Of a DNA stretch of 64,000 nt, positions 53,025-61,318 are shown one piece after another (the first letter of the stretch is position 1; each line of letters starts with the position of its first letter). The stretch lies in assembly GCA_900473205.1 (NCBI GenBank), contig UCLB01000007.1, positions 1 through 64,000 of the forward strand. The letters are read 5' to 3'. A model generated the notes under the pieces. It saw only the letters and a program-made list of their open reading frames with translations. It was not told where the DNA came from and did not search any database. Origin of the DNA: Hyphomicrobiales bacterium (GTDB lineage Bacteria; Pseudomonadota; Alphaproteobacteria; Rhizobiales; Rhizobiaceae). The translations under genes and the position numbers were made by a program.

Positions 53025-54350
53025 ATGCCCGCACCGCTGTATCGGATAGAATCCTCCCCCCAACTGCCGAAAGAGGCCGATGTTGTCGTGATCGGCGGTG
53101 GCGTCGCGGGCGTGTTTTCCGCCTATTATCTGGCACAGCGTGGCTTGAAGGTGGCGCTCGTGGAAAAGGGCCTTGTGGGTGCTGAGCAAAGCAGCCGCAA
53201 TTGGGGCTGGTGCCGCCAGCAGAACCGCGATGCACGCGAACTCCCCATGTCCACCCATAGCCTGACGCTGTGGGAACGCTTTGCCGAGGAAACCGGCGAA
53301 GACACCGGCTTTCGCCGCTGCGGCCTTCTCTATCTCAGCAATGACGAGGCCGAACTGGAAGGCTGGGCCCGCTGGCGTGATTTTGCCCGCACCGTTGGCG
53401 TCACCACCCATATGCTGAATGCCGAAGAGGCGAAGACGCGAGGCAACGCCACGAGCAGAGACTGGAAGGGCGGCGTATTTTCACCGACGGACGGCATCGC
53501 CGATCCCTCTCGGGCGGCACCCGTTGTCGCGCGGGCCATTCTCAAACTGGGCGGCACGGTGCACCAGATGTGCGCCGCGCGCGGTCTGGAGCTTCAGGCT
53601 GGCAAGGTCAGCGGTGTCATTACCGAAAAAGGAACGATTGCGACCAAGACAGTCGTTCTGGCGGGCGGCGCTTGGGCCTCCTCCTTCTGCCACCAGCTTG
53701 GCATTCGCTTCCCACAGGCATCCACCCGCTCATCTATCCTGTCTGTGACACCCGGCGCGCAGGGCTTGCCAGATGCCCTGCACACCTCGGAAGTCTCCAT
53801 CACCAGCCGTGGCGATGGCGGCTACACGCTGGCGATCAGCGGACGAGCGCGCGTGGACCCCACCCTGCAAATGCTGCGTTTTTCTCGCGAATTCGTGCCC
53901 ATGTTCCTAAAGCGCCGCAAAAGCCTGGCCCCCGGCGGGCTGCAAGGCTGGAAAGCGGGTCACGAATCTCTGCGCAAGTGGCGCGTGGATGCGATCACGC
54001 CAATGGAAAAGAATCGTATTCTCGACCCCAAAGTCGACCAAAGCCAAATAGACCAAACTTTCAGCCGGGCGCTGAATCTGCTGCCGGAACTGCGCAAAAC
54101 GACGATTGCAAACAGCTGGGCGGGATATATCGACAGCACACCGGATGGCGTGCCAGCCATCGGTGAGGTCAGCGGCGTGCCGGGCCTTATCCTTGCTGCG
54201 GGATTCAGCGGTCACGGCTTCGGTATTGGACCCGGCGCCGGGCATCTCGTTGCCGACCTTATCACGGGCGCAAAGCCCATCGTCGATCCCGTCCCCTACC
54301 GCCCAGACCGACTAAACACCTCGGTCTGGGGGAAGGTCGCTGAGTTTTAG
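53025..54350 (+). CDS. FAD-dependent oxidoreductase, DAO fold
   Basis: This 441-residue flavoenzyme has the FAD motif EADVVVIGGGVAGVFSAYYL, then GAEQSSRNWGWCRQQNRDARE, and a C-terminal GLILAAGFSGHGFGIGPGAG. The SSRNWGW segment and overall pattern make it a paralog of 10305-11636. It is divergent from the Lrp gene, which probably regulates it. It ends by overlapping the stop of the metal ATPase gene tail to tail. Substrate is probably a D- or N-substituted amino acid, not established. Confidence 0.87.
   Translation: MPAPLYRIESSPQLPKEADVVVIGGGVAGVFSAYYLAQRGLKVALVEKGLVGAEQSSRNWGWCRQQNRDARELPMSTHSLTLWERFAEETGEDTGFRRCGLLYLSNDEAELEGWARWRDFARTVGVTTHMLNAEEAKTRGNATSRDWKGGVFSPTDGIADPSRAAPVVARAILKLGGTVHQMCAARGLELQAGKVSGVITEKGTIATKTVVLAGGAWASSFCHQLGIRFPQASTRSSILSVTPGAQGLPDALHTSEVSITSRGDGGYTLAISGRARVDPTLQMLRFSREFVPMFLKRRKSLAPGGLQGWKAGHESLRKWRVDAITPMEKNRILDPKVDQSQIDQTFSRALNLLPELRKTTIANSWAGYIDSTPDGVPAIGEVSGVPGLILAAGFSGHGFGIGPGAGHLVADLITGAKPIVDPVPYRPDRLNTSVWGKVAEF
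54302..54330. other. Hairpin inside the 3' end of the FAD oxidase gene
   Basis: CCCAGACCG (54302-54310) and CGGTCTGGG (54322-54330) form a perfect 9-bp stem with an 11-nt loop, within the last codons of the oxidase gene. Because the convergent genes overlap, there is no spacer for a terminator, and this coding hairpin may serve that purpose. Confidence 0.45.
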
Positions 54351-56575
54351 GCCGGGTTACGCAGCAATCTCAGGGCGTTCAGGGTCACCAAGACCGTCGC
54401 ACCCGTATCCGCCAGAATTGCAGGCCAGAGGCCGGTGATGCCGAGAATGGTGGTGACCAGAAAAACCGCTTTGAGCCCGAGCGACATGGCAATGTTCTGG
54501 TGAATATTGCGCATGGTACGCTTGGATAGATCGACCATTCTCGCGACATCGCCAACGCGTCCATGGAGAATGGCGGCATCCGCCGTTTCCAGCGCCACAT
54601 CCGTACCGCCGCCCATGGCAATGCCGATATCCGCAGCGGCGAGCGCTGGTGCATCGTTGATGCCATCCCCAACCTTACCGACGATGAAGCCTTGGGCCTT
54701 CAACTCGCCGACAATGCGCTGCTTGTCTTCTGGCATCAATTCCGCACGAACCTCGATGCCCAGCGTCTGGCCAATGGCTGTGGCCGTTCGGGCATTATCA
54801 CCAGTCAGCATCACGATCTTGATACCTCTGTCTTTGAGGGATTTCAAGCCTTCGGCAGCGTCCATCCGTGGCTCGTCACGCATGGCGATGGCCCCGGCCA
54901 AAGTCCTGCCGATGAACAGCACCGAGACCGTCTTACCCTCATCGTTCAGCGTAGAGATGGTCTTCCAGTGTTGCTCAGAAATGGCCACACGCTCGGCAGC
55001 GGCCTTGGGAGACCCGAGGAAAATCTCCTGCCCGTCTATGATTGCGGTCACACCCTTTCCACCCAACGCTTTCGCATCCGTAGCTGAGGGAGTGTCGATA
55101 TTGTTCTCCGTTGCCTTCGCCAGGATGGATAGCGCAAGCGGGTGGCTGGAACCGGCTTCGAGTGCGGCAGCAAACTTCAGCACCTCTGCTTCTTCCATGC
55201 CGAAAGAGACGATATCCGTGACCTTCGGTTTGCCCTCCGTCAGCGTGCCGGTCTTGTCCAGTGCGACAGCGGTCAGCTTGCCCAAGCCTTCCAGAACGGC
55301 ACCGCCCTTCATCAGCAGCCCGCGCCGCGCACCGGCGGAAAGCGATGCTGCGATGGCCGCGGGCGTGGAGATGACCAGCGCGCAGGGGCAGCCGATCAAC
55401 AGAATGGCTAGGCCCTTGTAAATCCACTCGTTCCAGTCAGCGCCAACAAAAAGCGGTGGAATGATCGCCACGAGAGCGGCGACAAGAACCACGGCGGGGG
55501 TGTAATATTTGGAGAAGCGATCGATGAAGCGTTCGGTCGGTGCCTTCTTCTCCTGCGCCTCCTCCACCAGTTTTACGACGCGGGCAATGGTGTTGTCCTG
55601 CGCCGTTGCGGTAACTGTTACGCGGAGTGCTGCATTGCCATTGACCGTACCGGCAAAGACGACATCGTCCTGCTTCTTGTTGACCGGCACGCTCTCCCCC
55701 GTCACCGGGGCTTCATCCACGGAGCTTTCACCGGACAGGATAACGCCATCAGCCGAGATGCGGTCGCCGGGGCGCACAAGAATGGTGGCGCCAATGGCAA
55801 GGCTTTCTGCAGGCACTTCGCGCGTTTTGCCGGCTTCCTCCAGAAGTGCGGTTTTGGGAACGAGAGCTGCGAGCGACTTGATGCTGTCTCTGGCCTTTCC
55901 AGCGGCAACACCTTCCAGCAACTCGCCGACCAGAAACAGGAAAACGACAGCTGCCGCCTCCTCCGTCGCATTGATGATGAGCGCGCCGATGGCGGCAATC
56001 GTCATCAGCATTTCAATGGAAAACGGCGTTCCGGCAAATGCGGCCATGATGGCGCGGCGCGCAATGGGAACCAGACCGACCAGCATGGCGAGCGCAAAGG
56101 CGTAGATTTGAATGGCGGGAAAGAGGTGGCCGATACCATAGGCGATTACCAGCGCAAGACCGGCCAGAATGGTCATCCGCCCCTTCTTGCTCTTCCACCA
56201 AGGGCCGACGCTGGGGCCGTGGTCATGACCATGCAGACCTTCGACCGCAGCCACAGCATCCTTCTTATCATGGGAGGCGTGGCTGTGATCGTGATGGTCG
56301 TGATTGCACGCCGGACCATGTTGTTGTGTCGCTTCAGACGTACTGGATGACCGGGCAGCAAGCTGCTCGACCGTATAGCCCAAACCCGTCACCTTCTTGC
56401 CGATGGCCATCAGGTTGCTGCTTTCATTATGACTGACGGTCATCGTGCCTGCGGTGACGGAGACCGAAACGTCGTCCACGCCGGGCATGCGGCGAACTGC
56501 GGTATCGATCTTAGCGGCGCAGGAGGCGCAATCCATGCCATCTACGCGAAATCTGGTCTGTAAAGACGTGCTCAT
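54347..56575 (-). CDS. zntA: Zn2+/Cd2+/Pb2+-exporting P1B-type ATPase (ZntA/CadA)
   Basis: This inner-membrane pump exports divalent soft metals. The 742-residue protein has an N-terminal heavy-metal-associated domain with GMDCASC (about 13-19) and a His-rich stretch (about 86-120, many HDH repeats). The catalytic set follows: TGES (about 292-295), transmembrane CPC (396-398), phosphorylated Asp in DKTGTL (about D440) and TGDNARTA. The last helix has ADTGATVLVTLNALRLL, with the Asp expected in zinc-type pumps. A MerR-type promoter lies upstream (56603-56633), but no MerR gene is in the window. Confidence 0.93.
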   Translation of the reverse strand: MSTSLQTRFRVDGMDCASCAAKIDTAVRRMPGVDDVSVSVTAGTMTVSHNESSNLMAIGKKVTGLGYTVEQLAARSSSTSEATQQHGPACNHDHHDHSHASHDKKDAVAAVEGLHGHDHGPSVGPWWKSKKGRMTILAGLALVIAYGIGHLFPAIQIYAFALAMLVGLVPIARRAIMAAFAGTPFSIEMLMTIAAIGALIINATEEAAAVVFLFLVGELLEGVAAGKARDSIKSLAALVPKTALLEEAGKTREVPAESLAIGATILVRPGDRISADGVILSGESSVDEAPVTGESVPVNKKQDDVVFAGTVNGNAALRVTVTATAQDNTIARVVKLVEEAQEKKAPTERFIDRFSKYYTPAVVLVAALVAIIPPLFVGADWNEWIYKGLAILLIGCPCALVISTPAAIAASLSAGARRGLLMKGGAVLEGLGKLTAVALDKTGTLTEGKPKVTDIVSFGMEEAEVLKFAAALEAGSSHPLALSILAKATENNIDTPSATDAKALGGKGVTAIIDGQEIFLGSPKAAAERVAISEQHWKTISTLNDEGKTVSVLFIGRTLAGAIAMRDEPRMDAAEGLKSLKDRGIKIVMLTGDNARTATAIGQTLGIEVRAELMPEDKQRIVGELKAQGFIVGKVGDGINDAPALAAADIGIAMGGGTDVALETADAAILHGRVGDVARMVDLSKRTMRNIHQNIAMSLGLKAVFLVTTILGITGLWPAILADTGATVLVTLNALRLLRNPA

Positions 56576-56602
56576 GTGCCATTCCTCTCAATTACAAACC
56601 AC

Positions 56603-56633
56603 GTCTTACGACCTCTAGCAACTAGAGCTGCAA
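56603..56633 (-). promoter_or_regulatory. MerR-type metal-responsive promoter for the P-type ATPase
   Basis: On the minus strand a -35 box TTGCAG (56633-56628) and a -10 box TAAGAC (56608-56603) are 19 bp apart. A perfect palindrome CTCTAG-CAA-CTAGAG (56613-56627) lies between them. A 19-20 bp spacer with a dyad between the boxes is the hallmark of MerR/ZntR/CadR/CueR-controlled promoters. The ATG of the ATPase is 28 nt beyond the -10 box. Confidence 0.75.
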
Positions 56634-56795
56634 GAGCGAAAATCAGCTATTTTCATTTAAGTTGACGCGGAGAAGATGGGACGCGTCCGATTTTCCGCGA
56701 AATATCGGTACACGCAAATTCTTTTCCTAAGGCGGGTCTTTGAAGCGAGCTTTGCCTCTTGATTGCAGGCGCTGTCATGACTTATGTTCATTTTG

Positions 56796-56934
56796 TTCTC
56801 AGGGCGGGGTGCAATTCCCCACCGGCGGTATCGGGATTTTCCCGGAGCCCGCGAGCGCTTTCGGTGCAAGCCGAAAGGTCAGCAGATCCGGTGAGATGCC
56901 GGAGCCGACGGTATAGTCCGGATGGAAGAGAACA
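56796..56934 (+). ncRNA. FMN riboswitch (RFN element)
   Basis: This is the flavin mononucleotide-sensing leader of ribB. The conserved aptamer blocks are present in order: AGGGCGGGGTGCAATTCCCC, ACCGGCGGTA, GCCCGCGAGCG, GGTCAGCAGATCCGGTGAGA, and the 3' block GCCGACGGTATAGTCCGGAT with GGAAGAGAAC. Binding of FMN should lower expression of the gene downstream at 57050. A terminator-like platform follows at 56977-57001. Confidence 0.96.
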
Positions 56935-56976
56935 AGGTGACAGAACCCGCACACTGCGGAGGACCGTCGCGTTGTT

Positions 56977-57001
56977 CGCCCAAGGGAAATTTGGCGTTTT
57001 T
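56977..57001 (+). terminator. Riboswitch expression-platform terminator
   Basis: CGCCCAA (56977-56983) pairs with TTGGCG (56991-56996) with one bulged C, followed by TTTTT (56997-57001). It sits between the FMN aptamer and the ribB start. The 3' arm and T-run (GCGTTTTT) can instead pair with AAAAAACGC (57002-57010), a possible alternative fold. Confidence 0.65.
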
Positions 57002-57049
57002 AAAAAACGCGAAAGTGCTGGAAACGGCATAACCCTTGAAAGGCAAGAC

Positions 57050-57691
57050 ATGACTATTTCTAAAATTGAAGATGCGGTTGCAGCCATTGCACGCGGTGAC
57101 ATGGTCATCGTCGTGGATGACGAAGATCGTGAGAATGAAGGCGACATCATCGTCGCTTCCGAAAGCATCACTCCCGAACAGGTTGCTTTCATGATGAACC
57201 ACGCCCGTGGTCTCATCTGCGTAGCCATGCCGGGTGAGCGGTTGGATGAACTCGACATTCCCCTTATGGTGCCGCGTAATACCGAGTTTCACAAAACGGC
57301 CTTTACCGTTTCGGTAGATTACATTCCCGGCACCACGACCGGCATTTCCGCCAGCGACCGCGCCAAGACGGTGCGCGCGCTGGTTTCTGCGGAAGCAAAG
57401 CCGGATGATTTTGCGCGTCCGGGTCACATCTTCCCGCTGCGCGCCAACCCGTTGGGCGTTCTGGGCCGCACGGGTCATACGGAAGCAGCGGTCGATCTCT
57501 GCCGTCTCGCAGGCAAGTTTCCCTCCGGCACGATCTGCGAAGTGGCCAATGACGATGGCACCATGGCACGTCTGCCGCAGCTGGAAGTCTTTGCCGAACG
57601 GCACGGGCTGATCGTCGTGACGATCAAGGATCTGGTCGATTATCTGACAGTGCGCGAGCACGGCGACATCGCCGAAAAGCAGGTCGCCTGA
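57050..57691 (+). CDS. ribB: 3,4-dihydroxy-2-butanone-4-phosphate synthase
   Basis: This enzyme turns ribulose 5-phosphate into dihydroxybutanone phosphate and formate for riboflavin synthesis. The 213-residue product is the single-domain RibB form (no GTP cyclohydrolase II fusion). Motifs are DDEDRENEGD, MNHARGLICV, TTGISASDRA and RPGHIFPLRA...GRTGHTEA. The ATG at 57050 has AAAGG upstream; the frame is open through the riboswitch but that part is non-coding. Expression is controlled by the FMN riboswitch at 56796-56934 and ends at the terminator at 57715. Confidence 0.96.
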   Translation: MTISKIEDAVAAIARGDMVIVVDDEDRENEGDIIVASESITPEQVAFMMNHARGLICVAMPGERLDELDIPLMVPRNTEFHKTAFTVSVDYIPGTTTGISASDRAKTVRALVSAEAKPDDFARPGHIFPLRANPLGVLGRTGHTEAAVDLCRLAGKFPSGTICEVANDDGTMARLPQLEVFAERHGLIVVTIKDLVDYLTVREHGDIAEKQVA

Positions 57692-57714
57692 TCAACACAG
57701 CATTCCATAAAAGC

Positions 57715-57741
57715 AAATGCGCCCTGATGGGGCGCATTTTT
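57715..57741. terminator. Rho-independent terminator after ribB
   Basis: ATGCGCCC (57717-57724) pairs with GGGCGCAT (57730-57737) around TGATG, flanked by A's on the left and followed by TTTT. It lies between convergent ribB and the DapA-like gene and could work in both directions. Confidence 0.9.
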
Positions 57742-57770
57742 GTTTGTGTATTTTGGCTCAACGCGAGCGA

Positions 57771-58706
57771 TCAGTTCGGATAACGCGATGCGTACCATGC
57801 CTTAAACAGAGCATACTGATTTTCCAGCTGGCGGCGCTGGGAGGCGCTAAGCTCATCCGTCTCGTTGAAATGCAGCGCGTATTCCGTGTCGCCGTTCAAA
57901 ACCATCAGATATTTGTAGTGAAGCACGAGGTCCGGGCCTTCGTCATAAGCGGAAAGCACGGTCAGCGCTTCCTCCAACTCGCGTGCATCGCGACGCGCAG
58001 TCGCATCACCCTTCGCGGCTTTTTCGCACAGGGAAACGAGGTGCAGCACTTCCTTCGGCAAGGCGTTGCCGATTCCGGTGATGGCACCGCCGGCACCGCA
58101 ATTGACGAAGCCGTGGTAAACGCCGGTATCCACGCCGACCATCAGGGTCAAATCATCATCGCCTGCGGTGATGTTTTCAGCCGCATAGGTCATGTCGGCT
58201 TTGCCGCCAAATTCCTTGAAGCCGATGAGGTTGGAATAGCGTGAGCGCAGATCGAAAAACAGGTCCGCGCGCGTGGCAAAGCCGTAATATGGGCTATTGT
58301 AGATCACCGCTGGCAGACCGTTTGCTGCTTCCAGAATGGCCGAAAAATGCGCCTTTTGCGCAGAAGAAGATGAGCCGCGCGAAAGCACGCGTGGAATAAC
58401 CATCAGCCCCTTCGCGCCAACCTTTGCCGCATGCCCCGCATGGCTGACGGCAGACTTGGTGTTGATAGCGCCCGTGCCGACGATAACGGGGACGCCCGCT
58501 TCCGCCAGACGACGCACGCCTTCCTGGCGCTCTTCATCCGTCAGCAGGGGCCAGTCACCCATGGAGCCGCAATAGACAACGGCAGACATGCCAGCCGCTA
58601 TCAGCTCTTTGCCCTTTTTGACCAGCGCATCGAAATCCGGCGTGCGATCTGCCTTGCAGGGTGTCATGAGCGCGGGAATGCAGCCGGTGAATATCGTATC
58701 AGCCAT
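57771..58706 (-). CDS. DapA-family lyase, HypD-like (pyrroline-4-hydroxy-2-carboxylate deaminase-like)
   Basis: This is a 311-residue Schiff-base lyase with Y136 (VIYNSPYYG) and the catalytic K164 (IGFKEFGG). The usual GTTGE loop is replaced by GSMGDWP (47-53). This loop, the IPALMTPCKADRTPDFDALV start and the GLMVIPRVLSRG segment resemble, from memory, HypD, which deaminates a hydroxyproline breakdown product in Sinorhizobium. No other hydroxyproline genes are next to it, so the assignment is tentative. Start at 58706 has GAGG 8 nt upstream. The GntR gene at 58847 lies immediately upstream on the same strand. Confidence 0.75.
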   Translation of the reverse strand: MADTIFTGCIPALMTPCKADRTPDFDALVKKGKELIAAGMSAVVYCGSMGDWPLLTDEERQEGVRRLAEAGVPVIVGTGAINTKSAVSHAGHAAKVGAKGLMVIPRVLSRGSSSSAQKAHFSAILEAANGLPAVIYNSPYYGFATRADLFFDLRSRYSNLIGFKEFGGKADMTYAAENITAGDDDLTLMVGVDTGVYHGFVNCGAGGAITGIGNALPKEVLHLVSLCEKAAKGDATARRDARELEEALTVLSAYDEGPDLVLHYKYLMVLNGDTEYALHFNETDELSASQRRQLENQYALFKAWYASRYPN

Positions 58707-58846
58707 GTTGTGAGCCTCTTTATGCCACGGGCGCAGAGGCCCAATCAATCTCTGAACAACCATCTAACACGGCCTCGAGTTTTTGTCGACAAATAAAATA
58801 CAAAGAACGAAGGCGTGTGAAAGCACCTGTGTCAGGCCGTCAAATT

Positions 58847-59566
58847 TCAGAGAGACAGGTCCACGCTTTGGCGCGTATCGGCAGCTATGTAAGAGCGGAT
58901 TTGCTGGACGATCTGGTCTGCATGGGCGACCGCGATGCGGTCTGCTTTTTCCACGTCCCGCTCTATGATTGCCTGGATCATGTCCTCGTGTTCAGTGACA
59001 TAATGGCGCGGCAGGACATCGTTGAAGGACGAATAATAGAGACGCAGAATGCGGCGTCCCTCATCCAGCAATCGCGTGAAAAGCTCCGTGTAATGGCGGT
59101 TGCCGCCAGCAACGGCGATGGCGAGATGGAAATCGCGATTGGTCGCGATCATGGCCACAACATCCCGCTCGTTCACAGCTGTCTCGAATGCGGTTTGCAA
59201 CGCCTTGATCTTGGCGATGTCTTCCTCTGCATGTTTTGCAGCGGCTAGCCGCGTTGTTACGCGGTACATCAGCGTCAGCGCGTCGAAAAACTCCGGCAGT
59301 CCGAGGAAGTCGATCTGCGATACGATCGTTGCGCGGTTCGTCAGGGTGGTAATCAGCCCCTCGGCAGACAGTTTGACCAGTGCCTCACGGATTGGCGTTC
59401 TTGAAAGCTCGAAACGTTCAGAAAGCTGCACCTCGTCGATGGGGCTGCCCGGGGCCAGACTTAGCTCGATGATTTCATTGCGCAGCGTCTCGTAAACGGT
59501 GGAAACGCCAAACCCTCTGCGGTAGGTCTGTTTTTCCTTCTCGTCCACTTTATCGCTTACGCTCAT
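58847..59566 (-). CDS. GntR-family regulator (FadR/FCD subfamily)
   Basis: This 239-residue regulator has an N-terminal GntR winged helix (VYETLRNEIIELSLAPGSPI and FELSRTPIREALVKLSAEGL) and an all-helical FCD ligand domain with the metal-binding His pattern (ATNRDFHLAIAVAGGN ... HEDMIQAI). I prefer the ATG at 59566 over the one at 59602. It lies directly upstream of the HypD-like lyase gene and divergent from ugpB, so it may control either. Hydroxyproline regulators (HypR) are of this family, which fits but does not prove the lyase call. Confidence 0.87.
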   Translation of the reverse strand: MSVSDKVDEKEKQTYRRGFGVSTVYETLRNEIIELSLAPGSPIDEVQLSERFELSRTPIREALVKLSAEGLITTLTNRATIVSQIDFLGLPEFFDALTLMYRVTTRLAAAKHAEEDIAKIKALQTAFETAVNERDVVAMIATNRDFHLAIAVAGGNRHYTELFTRLLDEGRRILRLYYSSFNDVLPRHYVTEHEDMIQAIIERDVEKADRIAVAHADQIVQQIRSYIAADTRQSVDLSL

Positions 59567-59768
59567 GCCGCCATATCCCCGCAACCTTCTCGATAGGATC
59601 ATTTACGATATTCAACGGGATAACGAAATCCCCAAACCGGCCATGCCGGAGGCCATTGGTGCCGAAAGGAAGGTTTTGCGCCATTTTCGGTAACGCTATT
59701 CCCCTTCCCTCTTTCCCATCGAGAAAAAACTGTTGCGACCTTCGCCTTAAGTGAGCATGAGTTACTAA

Positions 59769-59787
59769 AGGCGATTCTAAATCGCCT
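59769..59787. promoter_or_regulatory. Palindrome upstream of ugpB
   Basis: AGGCGATT-CTA-AATCGCCT (59769-59787) is a perfect 8-bp inverted repeat with a 3-nt spacer, 33 nt before the ugpB ATG. It could be a regulator site (for example of the divergent GntR protein) or a leader hairpin. I saw no clear pair of Pho-box repeats nearby. Confidence 0.5.
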
Positions 59788-59819
59788 CATATCGCGTTCA
59801 TGGTAAGGGAGGAAATTCC

Positions 59820-61124
59820 ATGAAAGTCGTTCTCACTTCGGTGACATCCGCAGTTCTTGCTACGCTCATGGCATCCAGCGCCATGGCCGCCACGGAAATC
59901 CAGTGGTGGCACGCCATGACTGGCGCCAACAACGAAGTCGTTGAACAACTTGCCAAGGAATTCAATGAGAGCCAATCCAACTACAAGGTTCTGCCGGTTT
60001 TCAAAGGAACTTACCCGGAAACCCTGAACGCCGGTATTGCCGCGTTTCGCGCAAAGCAGCCGCCTGCGATCATTCAGGTCTTCGATGCCGGTAGCGGAGT
60101 GATGATGGGTGCACAGGGCGCAATCGTGCCGGTGGCCGATGTGCTGGAAAAGGGCGGCTACAAATTCAACAAGGCCGATTATCTGCCTGGTATCGTGGCT
60201 TATTACTCCAAGCCTGACGGCACCATGCTGTCCTTCCCCTACAATTCATCGTCTCCGATCCTTTATTACAACAAGGACATCTTCACCAAGGCCGGACTGG
60301 ACGCGGAGCATCCGCCGAAAACATGGCCAGACGTGTTCGAAGCCGCCAAGAAGATCAAGTCCAGCGGCGCAGCGCCTTGCGGCTTTACCTCCACATGGCT
60401 GACATGGATTCAGACCGAAAACTTCGCTGCCTGGAACAACCTGTCCTATGGCAGCAATGAAAACGGTCTTGCCGGAACGGATGTGAAACTGGCGTTCAAC
60501 GCCGAGCCTTTCGTCAAGCATTTCCAGTCGATTGCCGATCTCGCCAAGGACGGTACCTTCCGCTATGGCGGCCGTACATCCGAAGCAAAGCAGCTTTTCA
60601 CCTCGAGCGAATGCGGCATCCTGACCGAATCCTCCGGTGGCCTCGGCGATATCGTCAAGAGCGGCATGAATTACGGCATCGGTCAGCTTCCCTATTACGA
60701 AGGTGACGGTCGTCCACAGAATACAATTCCCGGTGGCGCCAGCCTGTGGGTCTTCGGCGGCAAGTCCGATGACGAATACAAGGGCACGGCTGAATTCTTC
60801 CACTTCCTGTCCCAGACCAAAATCCAGTCTCGTCTGCATCAGGTCTCTGGCTATATGCCTGTGACACTTGCAGCCTATGAGGATACGAAGAAGTCCGGCT
60901 TCTACGAAAAGAACCCGGCCCGTGAAACACCGCTGCTACAGATGATGGGCAAGCCGCCGACAGCGAACTCCAAGGGCGTTCGTCTGGTCAACCTCCCGCA
61001 GGTCCGCGACATCATGAACGAAGAGTTCGAAACGATGCTGGCGGGCAAGCAGGACGCAAAGGCTGCTCTCAATAAGGCCGTAGAACGCGGCAACGCCGCT
61101 ATTCAGCAGGCCATCGGTCGGTAA
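59820..61124 (+). CDS. ugpB: sn-Glycerol-3-phosphate ABC importer binding protein
   Basis: This is the periplasmic receptor of the Ugp importer for glycerol-3-phosphate and glycerophosphodiesters. The 434-residue product has a Sec signal (cleavage at about SAMA-ATE). Its UgpB signature includes EIQWWHAMTGANNEVVEQLA, the VFKGTYPETLNAGIAAFRAK segment, and NSSSPILYYNKDIFTKAGLD. The start has GGGAGGA upstream. It leads a plus-strand ugpBAEC operon. A stem-loop follows its stop. Confidence 0.93.
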   Translation: MKVVLTSVTSAVLATLMASSAMAATEIQWWHAMTGANNEVVEQLAKEFNESQSNYKVLPVFKGTYPETLNAGIAAFRAKQPPAIIQVFDAGSGVMMGAQGAIVPVADVLEKGGYKFNKADYLPGIVAYYSKPDGTMLSFPYNSSSPILYYNKDIFTKAGLDAEHPPKTWPDVFEAAKKIKSSGAAPCGFTSTWLTWIQTENFAAWNNLSYGSNENGLAGTDVKLAFNAEPFVKHFQSIADLAKDGTFRYGGRTSEAKQLFTSSECGILTESSGGLGDIVKSGMNYGIGQLPYYEGDGRPQNTIPGGASLWVFGGKSDDEYKGTAEFFHFLSQTKIQSRLHQVSGYMPVTLAAYEDTKKSGFYEKNPARETPLLQMMGKPPTANSKGVRLVNLPQVRDIMNEEFETMLAGKQDAKAALNKAVERGNAAIQQAIGR

Positions 61125-61131
61125 TGCGCTT

Positions 61132-61164
61132 TTGGCTGCGTGGTCTTCCAGGCCGCGCAGCCAA
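61132..61164 (+). other. Intercistronic stem-loop after ugpB
   Basis: TTGGCTGCG (61132-61140) and CGCAGCCAA (61156-61164) form a perfect 9-bp stem; bases inside the 15-nt loop can pair further. It is 7 nt after the ugpB stop, and ugpA starts 155 nt later. No T-run follows. Confidence 0.7.
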
Positions 61165-61318
61165 GGCTATCGAATGGAGTGAAGATTCCATCTCGTTCCA
61201 TGCATTCCAAACCCACGATCACCTTAGCTGTCTCATAGAACGCATTTCGATGTTCTAAACCTCTATGCCATTCCATTCGCAGAGCCGCTTGCTGGACCTG
61301 TGCTAAAGGAGCCCGACT

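Noticed and set aside
56759-57049. N-terminal extension of ribB through the leader
   Set aside because: The extension is the FMN riboswitch and its terminator; homologous RibB proteins begin at the ATG at 57050.
59600-59819. Pho box for phosphate control of ugp
   Set aside because: I looked for paired CTGTCAT-like repeats upstream of ugpB and found none that were convincing, only the palindrome at 59769-59787.
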